64,000 bases of DNA from Anagrus nilaparvatae (lineage: Eukaryota; Arthropoda; Insecta; Hymenoptera; Mymaridae). The position numbers were made by a program, and so were the translations under genes. The notes beneath the pieces were generated by a model. The model saw nothing but the letters and a program-made list of their open reading frames with translations, was not told the DNA's origin and searched no databases. The number at the start of each line of letters is the position of its first letter. Position 1 is the stretch's first letter. The stretch lies in contig JAKSXM010000231.1 of the NCBI GenBank assembly GCA_022575985.1, positions 23,660,501-23,724,500 on the forward strand, in the 5' to 3' direction. Shown one piece after another: positions 1-11,277 of this stretch.

Positions 1-240
1 AAATTAACCCTTTTATTTAGAACTCCCCCTACTTTCCGAGGAGGTGATTTTCATGCGAGAGCTAGCCGAATAACAGGTAAGAAGAGGTTATTCCCCCACA
101 TTATTGTTATTATTATGCAATAACTTTACCGGCGCGTGTCAGTTAAAAGGCGCTCTTTAAAAATTTATTAACAAACACCCGCGCGCCAAAAGTAACGTCT
201 GCTAAAATAATTTAAATTAACCCCAAATACCCTCGTTATA
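1..240 (+). repeat. Right part of a 5' LTR (truncated by the window edge)
   Basis: Collinear with the right end of the LTR at 5476-6651: shared blocks include GAGCTAGCCGAATAACAG, AAAAGGCGCTCTTTAA and a terminal GTTAYA just before AATGGCGCC. The end reads GTTATA here against GTTACA in the intact LTR. Divergence is considerable, with long segments not alignable by eye. Confidence 0.75.
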
Positions 241-242
241 AA

Positions 243-270
243 TGGCGCCTCAACGTTTTGTGGGCCCTAA
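243..270 (+). other. Deleted primer binding site of element 1
   Basis: Reads TGGCGCCTCAACGTTTTG. The corresponding site of element 2 at 6654 reads TGGCGCCCAACAAGGGGC followed by CTCAACG. The difference is a 12-base deletion between two GCC triplets, which removes most of the tRNA-complementary 18-mer. Element 1 in this form should not prime normally. Confidence 0.65.
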
Positions 271-1751
271 AAAATAAATAAAAAAAAATAAATTAATAAA
301 TAAAAATTAAATTCAATAAATAATAATCTGCGCGATATGAAACCGCCATTTTTATAAAATTTATAAAGTGGCGCTTACAACGTTTTTGGGCTTTAGATAA
401 CCTAACCTAAAAATTGTGATATCGTATAAGCCATATGAAAATAAAAATACTTTTTTTTTTAAAGTATACACGTGGCAACAAAAATTTTAAATTTTTTTTC
501 TTTTAATTATACATAGGGCAATAAAATTTTTGAAACTTTTTTTTTGCTTAAAAATAAAATATTTTTTTAAAAATTTTTCACATAAAACACAAAATTTCAA
601 ACTTTTTTTTGCCAGAGTACCAAAAAGAAAAAAAAAATAAAGTAAATTTTTTATGTTTGCGTTTTAACAAAAAGCTTATAAAAAAAATTTTTTTTTTACA
701 GTTTTAATAAAAGAAAAGAGCTCACTAAAAATTTTTACAAAAATAAATACCCAAATCTTAAAAAATTATGTATTACATAAAAATAAATAGTTACTAAACA
801 TAATTATTGAATGTGAACATAGCACAAAGATATTAAATAAAAAATAAATGTATAAATTCATAAGCAGCCCAGTTTAAAAAAAATAATAAATTCTGAGGCT
901 CAAATTAATTCAATAAATAAATATAAAAAACAACTTTTCACCGTATAACGAGTATGAATGATGCGTGCCGTATGCGAGAATATTATAGTACATAGTATAT
1001 TATAATAAACAAATACATATTATAATAACATTTATTTCTAAGAACTTAATTATTTAAAATAATAATACCAAGAATTAAAATAAAAATTCATTAATAAATT
1101 ATTTTTTTTTGTTTGTTGTAACTTTTTAAAGAAAGGTAAAATATTTTACAATAAGTAGTATTATTTTTTTCTATTATTAAAAAGAACATTTTTATTAAAA
1201 TTAAATTAAAAATAGTACTTATCATAAAAAAATATAATAAAGATGTTTCTTTATTCAAACAAAGATACCTTTTTTTTTACTAAATAACAATTTATCTTAA
1301 AAGTAAAAATTTCACTTATAAATAATTATTTTCTCAAATTCTTATTTTTGGCAATGTTTATTTACTATATGTATATAATATTTCAAAATTTATTACATAC
1401 AATATATTAACATTTATTTTATATCATATTAAATAATTAATTTCCAAAATTTTTTAATTCACATCATTTCCTCTTAACCACCTAAAATTTTCTCCCCCAG
1501 CCGAAAATAGCCTTAAAGTTTAACCCAAAAAACTTTTCGGCAAATATAAAAAAAAAAGGTAGAATTACTTATTAAAATTATTAACTTTTAATTTCAAATA
1601 TACACTGGGAAAACTTTCCGTGCTCAGTTCCTGAATATTAAAGTTTTTGTTTAAGTTGAGGTGCCTACCTTTTTTTAAGGGAGGGGTGAGCGCTTGAGCT
1701 AGTGCTAAGCGATAAAAATTAAAATAAAATTTAATTTTTATAAAATTAAAA
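271..1751 (+). other. AT-rich leader of element 1, no gene seen
   Basis: About 1.5 kb of A/T homopolymer-rich sequence between the primer binding site and the first ORF. It corresponds in position to the long leader of element 2 (6672-8519). Only fragments resemble it, including the block around 1490-1690 with CCCAAAAAACTTTTCGG and a GAGGGGTGAGCG motif (compare AAGGGCGAGC at 8445). No coding potential recognised. Confidence 0.55.
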
Positions 1752-2417
1752 ATGGATTCACAAGAAATTCATATGCAGATTACTAATAAGTCTAGCAATA
1801 GGCAGGCTTATGAGAAACGTAAGGAAGTACGTGAATTGAGAAGTATTATTAAGAATATGCAGTTCATTACGTTTTGTCAAAAAATGGATGAGTTAGCTTT
1901 AGCTTCTAAATGGCCACCTGAAAAGGTCAATGACAGACTTTTTAGGTATTTGATACTGCTAAAGGACCCATGTGCCCCTTATGAATGGTGCGACCTACGG
2001 GATAGAAGACCATGGAACCAGTCACCCATTTGGCCAACAAACATTATTCAATTTATCTCAAATAAAGAAAATTATATAAGTACAACAATGGAAAATGCTA
2101 CCCTTTTTGAGAAATTAGCTAAAAATCAATACTTTAAAAATTTTACTAATGATTTTCTAAGTCAAGAATTAGAAAAAATTGTTGCGCCCTTTAAAAGCAG
2201 TCACGCAGGTGCTCCTCCTGACGCGAAAAATCCACAGAGTATACATGAGCCGATACCAGAAGTCGCAAGTTCACAAAATAATGTTAGCGGAACGCGATCA
2301 AATTCGGACATTAGTTACCATGGTATATCAAATAGTAGTAGCAGCGCGATGCAAGCTAATTTAAAGGTAAAAAGGATAGAAGATAGCCAACTAAAAGGAA
2401 TTTTCGATCCTGAGTAA
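1752..2417 (+). CDS. gag: Gag-like protein of element 1 (N-terminal part)
   Basis: A 221-residue ORF starting ATG at 1752 right after the AT-rich leader. Residues about 15-85 match the N-terminus of the element 2 gag (8520-8777): both have a RQxYExR motif, a hydrophobic MxFI block, KxDEL/KLDE, and a DRLFRY motif followed by Y-W. The DELxLxxK-DRLFRY stretch has the look of a small SAP-like helix-extended-loop-helix fold, but that is inference. After residue 150 it becomes Ser/Asn/Pro-rich low complexity. No capsid homology region or zinc knuckle is present, so it is much shorter than the partner gag (about 900 residues when breaks are ignored). It may be a packaging adaptor for a non-autonomous element or a decayed gag. 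Confidence 0.65.
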   Translation: MDSQEIHMQITNKSSNRQAYEKRKEVRELRSIIKNMQFITFCQKMDELALASKWPPEKVNDRLFRYLILLKDPCAPYEWCDLRDRRPWNQSPIWPTNIIQFISNKENYISTTMENATLFEKLAKNQYFKNFTNDFLSQELEKIVAPFKSSHAGAPPDAKNPQSIHEPIPEVASSQNNVSGTRSNSDISYHGISNSSSSAMQANLKVKRIEDSQLKGIFDPE

Positions 2418-2462
2418 CAATATGAAATTCTTGAAAAACTTGAAAGTTCAAGCCTGACAAGG

Positions 2463-3206
2463 ATGACTTCAAATCTATCTATATCTAAAAGCATGCAACC
2501 AATGCTGGAAAATTCGGAAATTAGTCAAGCCAACAAAAAGTTAGGGAAGTTAGAAAAAAAATTAATATCATCAAAGATTAATTTCAGCCAAAAGCTCAAA
2601 ATCAAACGTTTAAAATTTAAAAAGCTAATATTGGGTAAAAATAAATTTTTCAGAATTTTCGGCAATCATAAAAATATTTTTAGCTTTAAAATTTTTTATA
2701 AAAAGAAAAATCTAATTAGCTTAAATACTAACAACGAGTTATTAAAGAAATATTTTTCTGTATTAAAAAATTATAAGAAAATTAATTGTTTTACTTTTTT
2801 TAAACAGCCTAAAAGCCTTGAAATTTCAAGAAAAATTGATTTTGCCATAAGTAGAAAAATCTTTCGTTTGCATTATACAGGCTTTCGGAAAAAGAGATAT
2901 AAATATTCTTTAAATTTTATTAGCCAAAAGGATGAAAATCCTCACAAATATATTAAAAATACATTGCATCTTAAACCTAAAACATGTATATCAGTAAGCC
3001 AAACTTCTACAAAGTGGCTACAAAGGAAAAGAAGAAAAATAAAAATTAAATTTGACCAAAGCAGAAGAAAAATATTCACAAAAATAAATCAAATAGTTCG
3101 CCATACACCAGATCAGCAAGAGCAGCCATCAAAAGCCGTCTCAAAAATATTAGCACAAAATCTACGTATAGCTCTTAAAGCTTATTCGACATGTTATCGG
3201 GTTTAA
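2463..3206 (+). CDS. Lys-rich basic ORF of element 1, function unknown
   Basis: A 247-residue ORF 45 bases after the gag-like ORF stops. The frame differs: 1752 and 2463 are both divisible by 3, so they are in fact in the same frame, separated by a TAA at 2415 and a short gap. It is strongly Lys/Ile/Phe/Asn-rich with many KKK/RKRR clusters, for example around residues 40-60 and 180-200, and a short Gln/Pro-rich tail. No retroelement enzyme motif (DSG, YxDD, HHCC, DDE) is present. It could be a real nucleic-acid-binding product read after stop-codon readthrough, or a chance opening in A-rich sequence. I do not recognise a family. Confidence 0.35.
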   Translation: MTSNLSISKSMQPMLENSEISQANKKLGKLEKKLISSKINFSQKLKIKRLKFKKLILGKNKFFRIFGNHKNIFSFKIFYKKKNLISLNTNNELLKKYFSVLKNYKKINCFTFFKQPKSLEISRKIDFAISRKIFRLHYTGFRKKRYKYSLNFISQKDENPHKYIKNTLHLKPKTCISVSQTSTKWLQRKRRKIKIKFDQSRRKIFTKINQIVRHTPDQQEQPSKAVSKILAQNLRIALKAYSTCYRV

Positions 3207-3369
3207 ACCATCCTTTTTAATAATATTTATTTGGGAAAGTCAAATCCAGTTTTAAAATTGCGACTCAGGCAATCCGAACCGCGAATAGCCTGGCTTAGCA
3301 TGATTTTTATTTAGAATTCTATTTTTTTTTGGTAGAGGAGATGGCGTTGCTTAGATGACAACTTCAAGA

Positions 3370-3495
3370 TGGACTTTTTTTCTGGAGGCAAGACGGGTTA
3401 TCCGACCCTCAGTCGTCCAACAAGAGAAATCTTTAAGAAGGAACTTCTTTCTGGAGGCACGGTGGTCTAGCCGACCCTAAGTCGTCTAAAAAGAA
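3370..3495 (+). repeat. Two-copy direct repeat, about 65-bp period
   Basis: Both copies contain TTTCTGGAGGCA, then CCGACCCTMAGTCGTC and a run AAMAAGA. They begin near 3378 and 3447. CGACCCTNAGTCG is partly self-complementary, so each copy could form a small hairpin. They lie in the non-coding tail of element 1. Confidence 0.7.
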
Positions 3496-3629
3496 ACGCG
3501 ATTTACTTTATTCAGAAAATACCCCCCCCCCAATACCTTATTTTTTTTAAGCTAAAATTCAAAACTTTAAAATGAATTTATCAAAATAGCAACTTAAATT
3601 AATTATATAGCATCAATAAATTATAATCA

Positions 3630-3955
3630 CCGAAAAAAAGGCCTTATAATCAATATATCAAATAGAAATCCAAGTTAAATTACAAATATCAATTTTAAAT
3701 CAAATTTAATTTAGTCGCCAAAAAGGCTTGATTATCAATTATTTTCAGATAAGTTAAAAACCCTTATAGATCGTTTATATTTTTATAGCCCAAAAGGTTC
3801 GATAAAAATATTAAATATATTCTCTCGCCCAAAAGGTTCGAAGATAGAATAACAATATTTTTTTTCTCGCCCACAAGGCTAGATGAATGTATATATCTAA
3901 TTTTCTTTTTCTCGCCTAAAAGGTTTGATGATAAAAGATTATTATAGTATTTTTT
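3630..3955 (+). repeat. Array of CGCCCAAAAGGTTCGA-like motifs in the tail of element 1
   Basis: About six copies of a short motif (CGCCAAAAAGGCTTGAT, GCCCAAAAGGTTCGAT, CTCGCCCAAAAGGTTCG, CTCGCCCACAAGGCTAG, CTCGCCTAAAAGGTTTG) are spaced 35-70 bp apart. The same motif returns in the tail of element 2 at 15700 and 15783. It therefore marks the 3' non-coding region of this retroelement family. 3207-3629 otherwise holds only AT-rich sequence and a C homopolymer near 3521. Confidence 0.7.
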
Positions 3956-4183
3956 TTGTTTATTCTATTTTTATTATCAATAATTTTTATATTCATTTTT
4001 TTTTTTTTTTATTTACTTGCATGAAGGTTAAAGTCAACCTAGACCTAATTCTTAACTCCTACATTCCTTATTCATAAGAGAATATTTGGAAATTAATTGG
4101 AGTAGTTTTAGAGTCGTAGTAAGTAAATGATTATTGTTACAAGGAGGAAATTGAGAAACGCGAATAAAGTTTTTTTTCTACAC

Positions 4184-5178
4184 ATTAACCCATTTACGCC
4201 CAAGCGGACGTAAACGGAAAGTCAAAAAAAAAATAGGTTCCCGTATAGATAGAGGCTTTTAAATTACATGTCTATCGTAAAATTTCATGCTCTTACTGAA
4301 TCTGAAGTCAGATTTTACTTACCACGCTTTTAAATTCTCCAAAAATAGGGATAAGGGGGGTGAAAAAGGGGCTAAAATAAAAATGACGGAAAAATCAATA
4401 TAAAAAAAAAAATGATACCAAAAAACATTTAAATTTACTTATTTGTGCAAAAAGCTTACATTTTATAGATTTATGAGATATTTAATTGAATTTCAATTCT
4501 TATATTGCAACTGGGGGTAGTTTTTCCCAAAAATTTCAAATATTGTTTTTTTAGTTCCAAATCGGTTCTAATAGGTAAATTTTACTCCTGATTCCATTTT
4601 TTGAATTTGTTTTGAGCTAAAACGCTTCTGTGAGCGTAAAAATAGGGCTTATCAGGGCTAAATGGAACCTATAGAATTTACTATTCTTATATTTACCTTT
4701 TAAGGGTAATTTTTAAGAGAAGCATTTTAGCTCAAAACAAATTCAAAAAATGGAATTATTAGTAAAATTTACCTATTAGAACCGATTTGGAACTGAAAAA
4801 ACAATATTTGATGTTTTTGGGAAAAACTACCCCTAGTTGCAATATCAGGGTTAAAATCCAACTAAATATCCCATAAACCTAAAAAATGTAAGTAAGTAAA
4901 AATGTAAGTTTTTTGCACAAATAAGTAAATTTAAATGTTTTTTGGTATCATTTTTTTTTTTTATATTGATTTTTCCGTCATTTTTATTTTAGCCCCTCTT
5001 TTGCCCCCCTTATCTCTATTTTTGGGGCATTTAAAAGGGTTGTAAGTAAAATCTTACTTCAGATTAGGTAAGAGCATGAAATTTAATATAGAAATGTAAT
5101 TTAAAAGCCTCTATCTATACAGGAACCTATTTTTTTTTGACTTTCCGTTAACGTCCGCTTGGGCTTTAATGGGTTAAT
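4184..5178. mobile_element. Foldback (long inverted repeat) element in element 1
   Basis: Two arms of about 480 bp meet near 4680 and are nearly perfect inverted copies. Terminal sequence ATTAACCCATT then GCCCAAGCGGACG on the left is repeated inverted at 5148-5178. No ORF encodes a transposase, so it is a non-autonomous palindromic element. It splits the tail of the retroelement and therefore inserted after it. Confidence 0.85.
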
Positions 5179-5475
5179 TCATATATTTTTAATTTTTTTT
5201 ATCATTGATCTTTATCATATATTTTTTAAGCCAGAAGTAAGTATAACTGATTTTTGCTTGATAAAGTATTTTATTTTGATTTTATTTTGCATTTCTTTAA
5301 AAATTCTAGTCATATTAAAAATTGTAAATAAATTGTAAAATATATAGAGTAGGGCTTAGGAATGACCGGGTAGGATCAATGTACCGTATTTATGCAAGAA
5401 TGATTTATTAAATCTTTAGATCCTTAGAAGTAGAAGGACTTCGATCCGCAAAGTCCACTCTAAGCGGGGAGCTAT
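5179..5475 (+). other. 3' non-coding tail and polypurine tract of element 1
   Basis: AT-rich sequence ends in a more GC-rich stretch (5346-5475) and the purine-rich AAGCGGGGAG at 5462-5471, immediately before the TGTAAC start of the LTR. This is the expected place for the plus-strand primer. Confidence 0.6.
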
Positions 5476-6651
5476 TGTAACGAGGCATTTTTGCCCGTTA
5501 CAAGCAAATATTAAATATTAAATTATTTAATATTTGCAAACATACATACACACATATTCGCGCGCCTCAAGTCTTCAAGACAGAATATTTCCGCCTAGCA
5601 ACAATTAAATTTCAAAGATATTATTTTTAGTTTAAAAATATTCTAATAGAAGATCAATAAAAAGCAGCACCGATCAATAAAAGTTATAGGTTTTCATATC
5701 GACTGATAATGATTTATAGTATCAGCCGCACGGCGCTGTAATAGAAGACCATGCCGTTTCCTTTGCAAAACGAGCATTCCGGTTTTAGCTCTGGACCGCG
5801 AAGTTACGCGTGATGTCCATAGAGCAGTTCACGGTTTCGCACCTCCAAGTGCCAAAAAAATACTGGTAAAGATACGCGTATTGCCTTGGAGCCAATTTTA
5901 TATAAATTAAATAATTGTTTATAAAGTGATGATTATTAAATGATTGTTAAAAGTGAAACCTTAATATATATAAATAATATAAATCAATAAATTATATTAA
6001 TTAACCGACTACGGTCGCCATAACAAGAAATATTCAGATATTAAATAAAAATAAGATCGTGTGAAGTGAGAAAGCCGACAGCAGTAGATAAAAATCCTGC
6101 ATCAGCATTCACGAGCTTACACCATTATTCAGCATCCTAGCAGACATAATCCACAAGTAGACGATTCCAGCAGCAGATATATAAGCGCGGTATCGTAAAA
6201 GTGTGTGTATGTGTGATTGCGCGCGGATCGCGAATATTTTTATTTAAAGCCACACGTGTTAATTATTTTAATATTATAATTATAATTCATATTTGATTTC
6301 AAAGCCCATGAGGCAATATAAAATTTAAATAAAGTTCAAGATAAATATTTTATAATAAATAAATAAGTGTTTATTTCATTTAGTGTAAGTGCATGTTCAC
6401 ATATAATAATAATTCCCCACATAAATACCTATTTCTTAGAACTCCCCCACTTGCCGAGTGAGATCGTTTCTTATGCCGAGCTAGCCGAATAACAGAGGTA
6501 ATTTTCCCCCTATTCTTATTATTACTACTACTAAATAATTATACATACATATATTTATTAAAAGGCGCTCTTTAATTATAAATATATTAATAAATATATA
6601 TGTATGTATATTATTACAAATTGTTTATTTAACCAAATTACCCCCGTTACA
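5476..6651 (+). repeat. Complete LTR shared by elements 1 and 2
   Basis: Starts TGTAACGAGG and ends CCCGTTACA, giving a TG...CA LTR of 1,176 bp with the short terminal inverted repeat TGTAAC/GTTACA. It is preceded by a purine tract (3' end of element 1) and followed two bases later by an intact primer binding site (5' end of element 2). It therefore serves formally as the 3' LTR of one element and the 5' LTR of the next. The region 5700-5890 is unusually GC-rich for the window and may contain promoter elements. A candidate polyadenylation region AATAAA lies near 6330-6365. Confidence 0.8.
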
Positions 6652-6653
6652 AA

Positions 6654-6671
6654 TGGCGCCCAACAAGGGGC
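6654..6671 (+). other. Primer binding site of element 2
   Basis: TGGCGCCCAACAAGGGGC begins two bases after the LTR end. A TGG start, complementary to the CCA tail of a tRNA, is the standard signal for minus-strand priming. The identity of the tRNA was not determined. Confidence 0.75.
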
Positions 6672-8519
6672 CTCAACGTTTTTAGGCAAATAAAATTTTT
6701 TTCTATTAAAATAAAATAAAAATAAAAAATTTCGCAAACGACCATTTTTTTTAAAAAAATCACCAATTTTTTTTTTAAATTATAAAAATTTGCTTTAATT
6801 TTGCGTTCCCTCAAATTTTTCTTGTCGGTGCGTGCGCAACAAAATTTTAGCAAAATATAACATAAAATCAATTTATAATTTATTAATTAAAATTTAATAC
6901 TTAATTAATAATTAAAAGTATTATAAAATACTTATTAATTAAAAATAAAATTAATTTTTTTGCATATACAAAATTTTTCTCCACAGAGACATATAAAGGA
7001 AGAAAAGAAAAAGTGCGCGCATGAACACATATTTCTTTTTCTCTCAACTCTCTTACAGAGACACAAATATAAAAAAAGAAGAAGGAGCAGTGCACGCGCG
7101 AACACATGTCTTTTTTTCTTATGTGGTCTCTTACAAATATTGTATGAGTGAACTCAAAGTCCTTTTTTTTTTACAAATAGACTCTCTTACAATTTTTTTT
7201 ATATAAAATTTTTTTTTGTAAATTTTTAATAATAATTTAAAAAATTATTAAATAAATTCAAAAATTTCCTTTTTTATTACGGCACCCAGACCCGATTTAA
7301 TAAAAAAAAATTTAAATGAACATAGCACACAAAAATTTTCTTTTAATGAAGTGTAGTTAATTAAATTAAATAAATAAAAAAAAAAAAAATTATTAATTTG
7401 TATAACGCCAAGTTAATATATATATAATACACAAGCGAAATTCGAGAGTGAATGTTGTAGTGTGAGAGAGAATTATTTTCAGGAAATATAATATATTTTT
7501 TTTAAAATATAAAAGAAAATAAATCGAAAATTTTTTTTTTTGTTATTAACCTTAAAATAAATTAATTAACAATATTGTTAACATCTTTGTAAAATCTTAA
7601 GAGATTGCTTTTATTTTAACGCGTTACTAAATTTTTTCTTTTTTTTTCTTGCGTTTTGAAAATAGTACCTTACTTTACAAGGGTGTTAAAGATTGAATTG
7701 TGCGAAATGCATAAAAAAATTTATTTTCTTTTAAAATATTACCAAATATTTATATTTTTTATTATTGATTACATATAAAACAATTATTTATTTAAATTTA
7801 TTATTATTTTTACAATATTTTTATATATATATGCTCTCCAATTTATTTACAAATCCTTATTCCTATTATACCAGTATTTAATATACAGCCTCAAAGCTTT
7901 AACCCAAAGCTTTGTGCCGACAAACTGACATATAATTCTCGCTTAATACGGTAAATTCCTTTTGCCAAGGAATTTCCACGCCAATAATAAAAATACATAT
8001 ACCCATTAAAATAAAATCAACCCTTTATAATCAAGATTATAATAAGGGAATTTTATTCAAGACTAACCAAGAATAAGTCAAGATTTTTTTTTTAATCAAG
8101 ATACATAAATTTCGCAAGGCATTTTTTTTTATTTTTATAGCTACCAAGACTTATAAAATTTTTTTTTATTATTCAAGATTACTCAAGACTCATAAAATTT
8201 TCAAGATCACACAAGACTTATAAAATTCTCAAGAAAATATTTTTTTTAAGGAAAATTAGTCCCTTGCGCCGCGTTTTCGATAAGAAAAAGACAGTAATTT
8301 ATGCAGAAGATTATCCCTACGTGAAGTTAGCGGGAAAAATATAAAATATAAAAAAAAAATATTTTGACCTGCTTCGTATTTTTCATTGAAATTTTTAACT
8401 TTAAAATCTAACCCTTTTGTTTTACTGTCGCTTTTTCTCTAAGGAAAGGGCGAGCATTTTAGGAACCCTAAAATATAATAAATTTTTTTTTGATTTTTAT
8501 TTTTTTTTGAGTATTCAAA
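6672..8519 (+). other. Long AT-rich leader of element 2, no gene seen
   Basis: Some 1.85 kb of T/A homopolymers. Short open frames of 60-75 residues here (6647-7206 on both strands) are homopolymer artefacts. The region 8038-8240 has repeated CAAGAYT-TATAAAATT motifs. The last 80 bases before the gag ATG are very T-rich. Confidence 0.5.
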
Positions 8520-11277
8520 ATGAATAATAAACGTAATAATCAAGTACAGCCGGCCCGTAAGTCCAGAAGAAGGCAAACTTATGAGCAAAGGCCTGAAGTA
8601 CAAACATTATTGAATACCATAGATGATATGGAATTCATATACGTAATTAAAAAGTTAGATGAATATGGGCTGTCATATAGCGGTAGTACGGGTAAAATAA
8701 AAGACAGGCTTTTCCGGTATCAAATTAAAATAATAGACAAAAAAGCCTTGTACAACTGGAGACAAAAGGCCAAGTGATTTCATGCCACCGACTCTGCAAC
8801 ACGCCTTGGATATTCCATCAATGGATGAGCAAGTCAGGAGTTCGACGTTGAACAGCGAAGTCAACAGACACGTCTCTGAATTAAATAACGTCATACTTAG
8901 GAATCCAGCTTATAGCGCGCCAGTTATCACTTCAGCCCAGAATTCACGAGCTCAGTTAACTTACGTCCAAGCCTTAGCACAAAATGCAAACGCTAGCCAA
9001 GCAGTTCATACGTCTTCTGTGTCAGCCTCGGGCGTTAACGTAACCGACCCAATTACGTCAACGACGGCTAGCTGCAATCCCGTAATGAGCGCTGGTTACG
9101 TAGGACCAACAAACCATAATAACCATAGCCATGAAATGCAGGCGAATCATAGCAAAAATCAGACTGAATTACAACCGAACGATAAAATAACAAGGTCACA
9201 TCAGTCATTACCATTAACAAGATTTACTTCAACTGGCACACGTAATAATAATACATTACGTCACGACCGACCAAGGAGTAACAGGCAGCAGTGGTTACAG
9301 ACGCCCCACAGCGAAACCAACAGTCTAAAATGGGATAATTATGAGGACGGATTCGATCCACAAAGTAATGTACTACCTAAGACGCCTGTAGCAAGTACAA
9401 AGGGACCTCTGCGCCAGAAAAATCAAGTACCAAACTTATTAACTGGGCAAGGACCAGTACATGGAAGTGATAGCGGCAGCTTAGCTAGCGCAGAAGAAAA
9501 TGACTACAGCAGTTCGGAAATTTCGTTACCAAAATCCCAAACAGCTGCTCAAAAAGAATTAGCCCTTTTGAAAAAGCAAAGAGAAGCTTTACGAAAGGAG
9601 GTAGCGCTGGCAAAAGAAATTATGGAAGAGCTCCATAAAGAGAGAACCATAAGCCAACGAGGCAGCTCAGCGAGCTCTCTCAAGTCTCGTACGTCAGTTT
9701 CCAGTAAAAGCTCCCGAGAACGGGAACACACAAAAACTGAAAACGAAAAGCTGCGAAAAGAACAAGAGTTTATTGAAAAACAACGACTAGAACTATAAAA
9801 ATATAATAAACTCAAGCTACAAGAAAATAAAAAGAAAAATAGCAAAAGTATAGACGGCAGCCTTAAGTCAAAAACCAATAAAACGAAAAAGACTGAGAAA
9901 AATATTTTCATGAATTCGGGAGTAGAAAATTCCGAAGAATCTGAAATTGAAGTAATGTCCAGTACTAAGAAGTCCTTCAATTTAAGCTTGTCTAAGCGTA
10001 CAGAAGCCGGTAAGGTACTCAAAATGTGGAACCTGAAGTTTAACAGCGATACCAAAAAAGCCGAAGAATTTTTATTTAAACTTAAGGATTGCTACGAGAC
10101 TTCAGGACTCTCTTTCATACAAATGAAATACGGCCTAACGTCGATGTTTGAAGAGCACGCCATATTATGGTACAGAACAGATAGAGATAGCCTCGTTACC
10201 TGGGATGATTTCGAAACGGCCTTCCGTAATCGTTTCGTTCCGTATATGGAGGACGAGGATTATCTTGAAGAGTTTCGAACTCGAACGCAAGGCAAGGGCG
10301 AGAATATAGCATTTTTATGTGCTTTCAGGGCAATAGCTGATAAATTGTCACAACGCCCTAGTGAGAAAAAGTTGGTGGAAATGGCTCTCAGGGTACTTCA
10401 TCCAGAATACCAACAAAGCCTAGAAGCTTATAGGCTAACCAACACAATCACAAGCTTCAATAAATTATTGGACTTAGGCCAAAAACACGAAAAATTGGCC
10501 GAAGTAAGAAATAAATATGCAGCCCCGAAAGACAGAAAGAATTCGAAAGTACCGGATTTAGCCTACGATGACAAAATAGTAAAGGCTAAAATAGCTGCTA
10601 TTACTGAGTCAGTAAACGCCGCCGTAAACGTGCCTGAAACCGGCGCGGGCGAAGCACCAGAAAATACACCAGCCAAAGGGAAACGCAAGCCCAGAGGGCG
10701 CAGTAAACAAGTAAAAACAGAAGAGCTGGCAGCATTAACTACCTCCGGGGACAATAATCAACAACAACAGCAGAGGCAGCAACAAGGATCTCAGCAGCAG
10801 CGTCAGACACAGCAACAGCGCGTGGGTCAACAGCAGCAGCCTAGATCATAGCCTCCACGGCAAACTCCGCCAGTAATGCAGCCTATGGCTCCTCTACTCT
10901 ACCCATGGTTTCCTCATACGTTTGCGGACCTAAGTTATTTTGCACAAATGATGCCACAATGGAATCAAGGTTCAATTCCAAGCATGCAATTCTCAAGATC
11001 GCAAAATAACAATAATAATGTGAATAATTTACAAAATTCACAAAATAATACGCGACGACCCAAATTCAATAAGCCGCGATTCCCTGCTCATTGCGTTATG
11101 TGCCAAGACACGAACCACAGAACTCTGCAATGTCCACAGTTAAATAAACGGGATATTTGCTTGCTCTGTGGCAAACTCGGCGTCAGGTACACCAACTGTA
11201 CCTGCCCAGTAGCTACTCAATATAGAGCGGGAAACGCTCAGCTGGAGACGGGACTGGCTCCAACGACCTCCAGCTAA
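8520..11277 (+). pseudogene. gag: Broken gag of element 2
   Basis: Starts ATG at 8520. The first 85 residues carry the RQxYExR...DRLFRY domain shared with element 1. The frame then shifts near 8775 and continues at 8782, with in-frame stops TAA at 9796 and TAG at 10849. Ignoring breaks, the protein would be about 900 residues. The middle is Ser/Asn-rich, then a coiled-coil-like Lys/Glu/Leu segment (about 9520-9800). The capsid domain at about 10000-10520 has the W-x-F and F-x-NRF pattern of the retrotransposon gag family. A Gln-rich run follows (10758-10850). At 11091-11220 there is a perfect CX2CX4HX4C zinc knuckle (CVMCQDTNHRTLQC) and a second one whose His is replaced by Arg (CLLCGKLGVRYTNC). 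The role would be particle assembly and RNA binding. Confidence 0.88.

Larger units (their letters stand above)
1..6651 (+). mobile_element. Element 1: gag-only, non-autonomous Ty3/gypsy-like LTR retroelement
   Basis: Left LTR remnant at 1-240, a damaged primer binding site at 243, a long AT-rich leader, two ORFs (1752-2417 and 2463-3206), a repeat-rich tail, a purine tract at 5464-5472 and an LTR at 5476-6651. No protease, reverse transcriptase, RNase H or integrase motif is visible between the ORFs and the right LTR. Its first ORF is clearly related to the N-terminus of gag in the element that follows (8520-8777). The known class that fits is a gag-only non-autonomous element using a partner's pol. 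A 995-bp foldback element (4184-5178) is inserted in the tail. The left LTR resembles the right LTR only moderately by eye, so the two may not derive from one insertion. Confidence 0.75.

Noticed and set aside
6647..7206. Overlapping open frames of 60-75 residues on both strands
   Set aside because: They come from T/A homopolymers in the retroelement leader and have no domain features.
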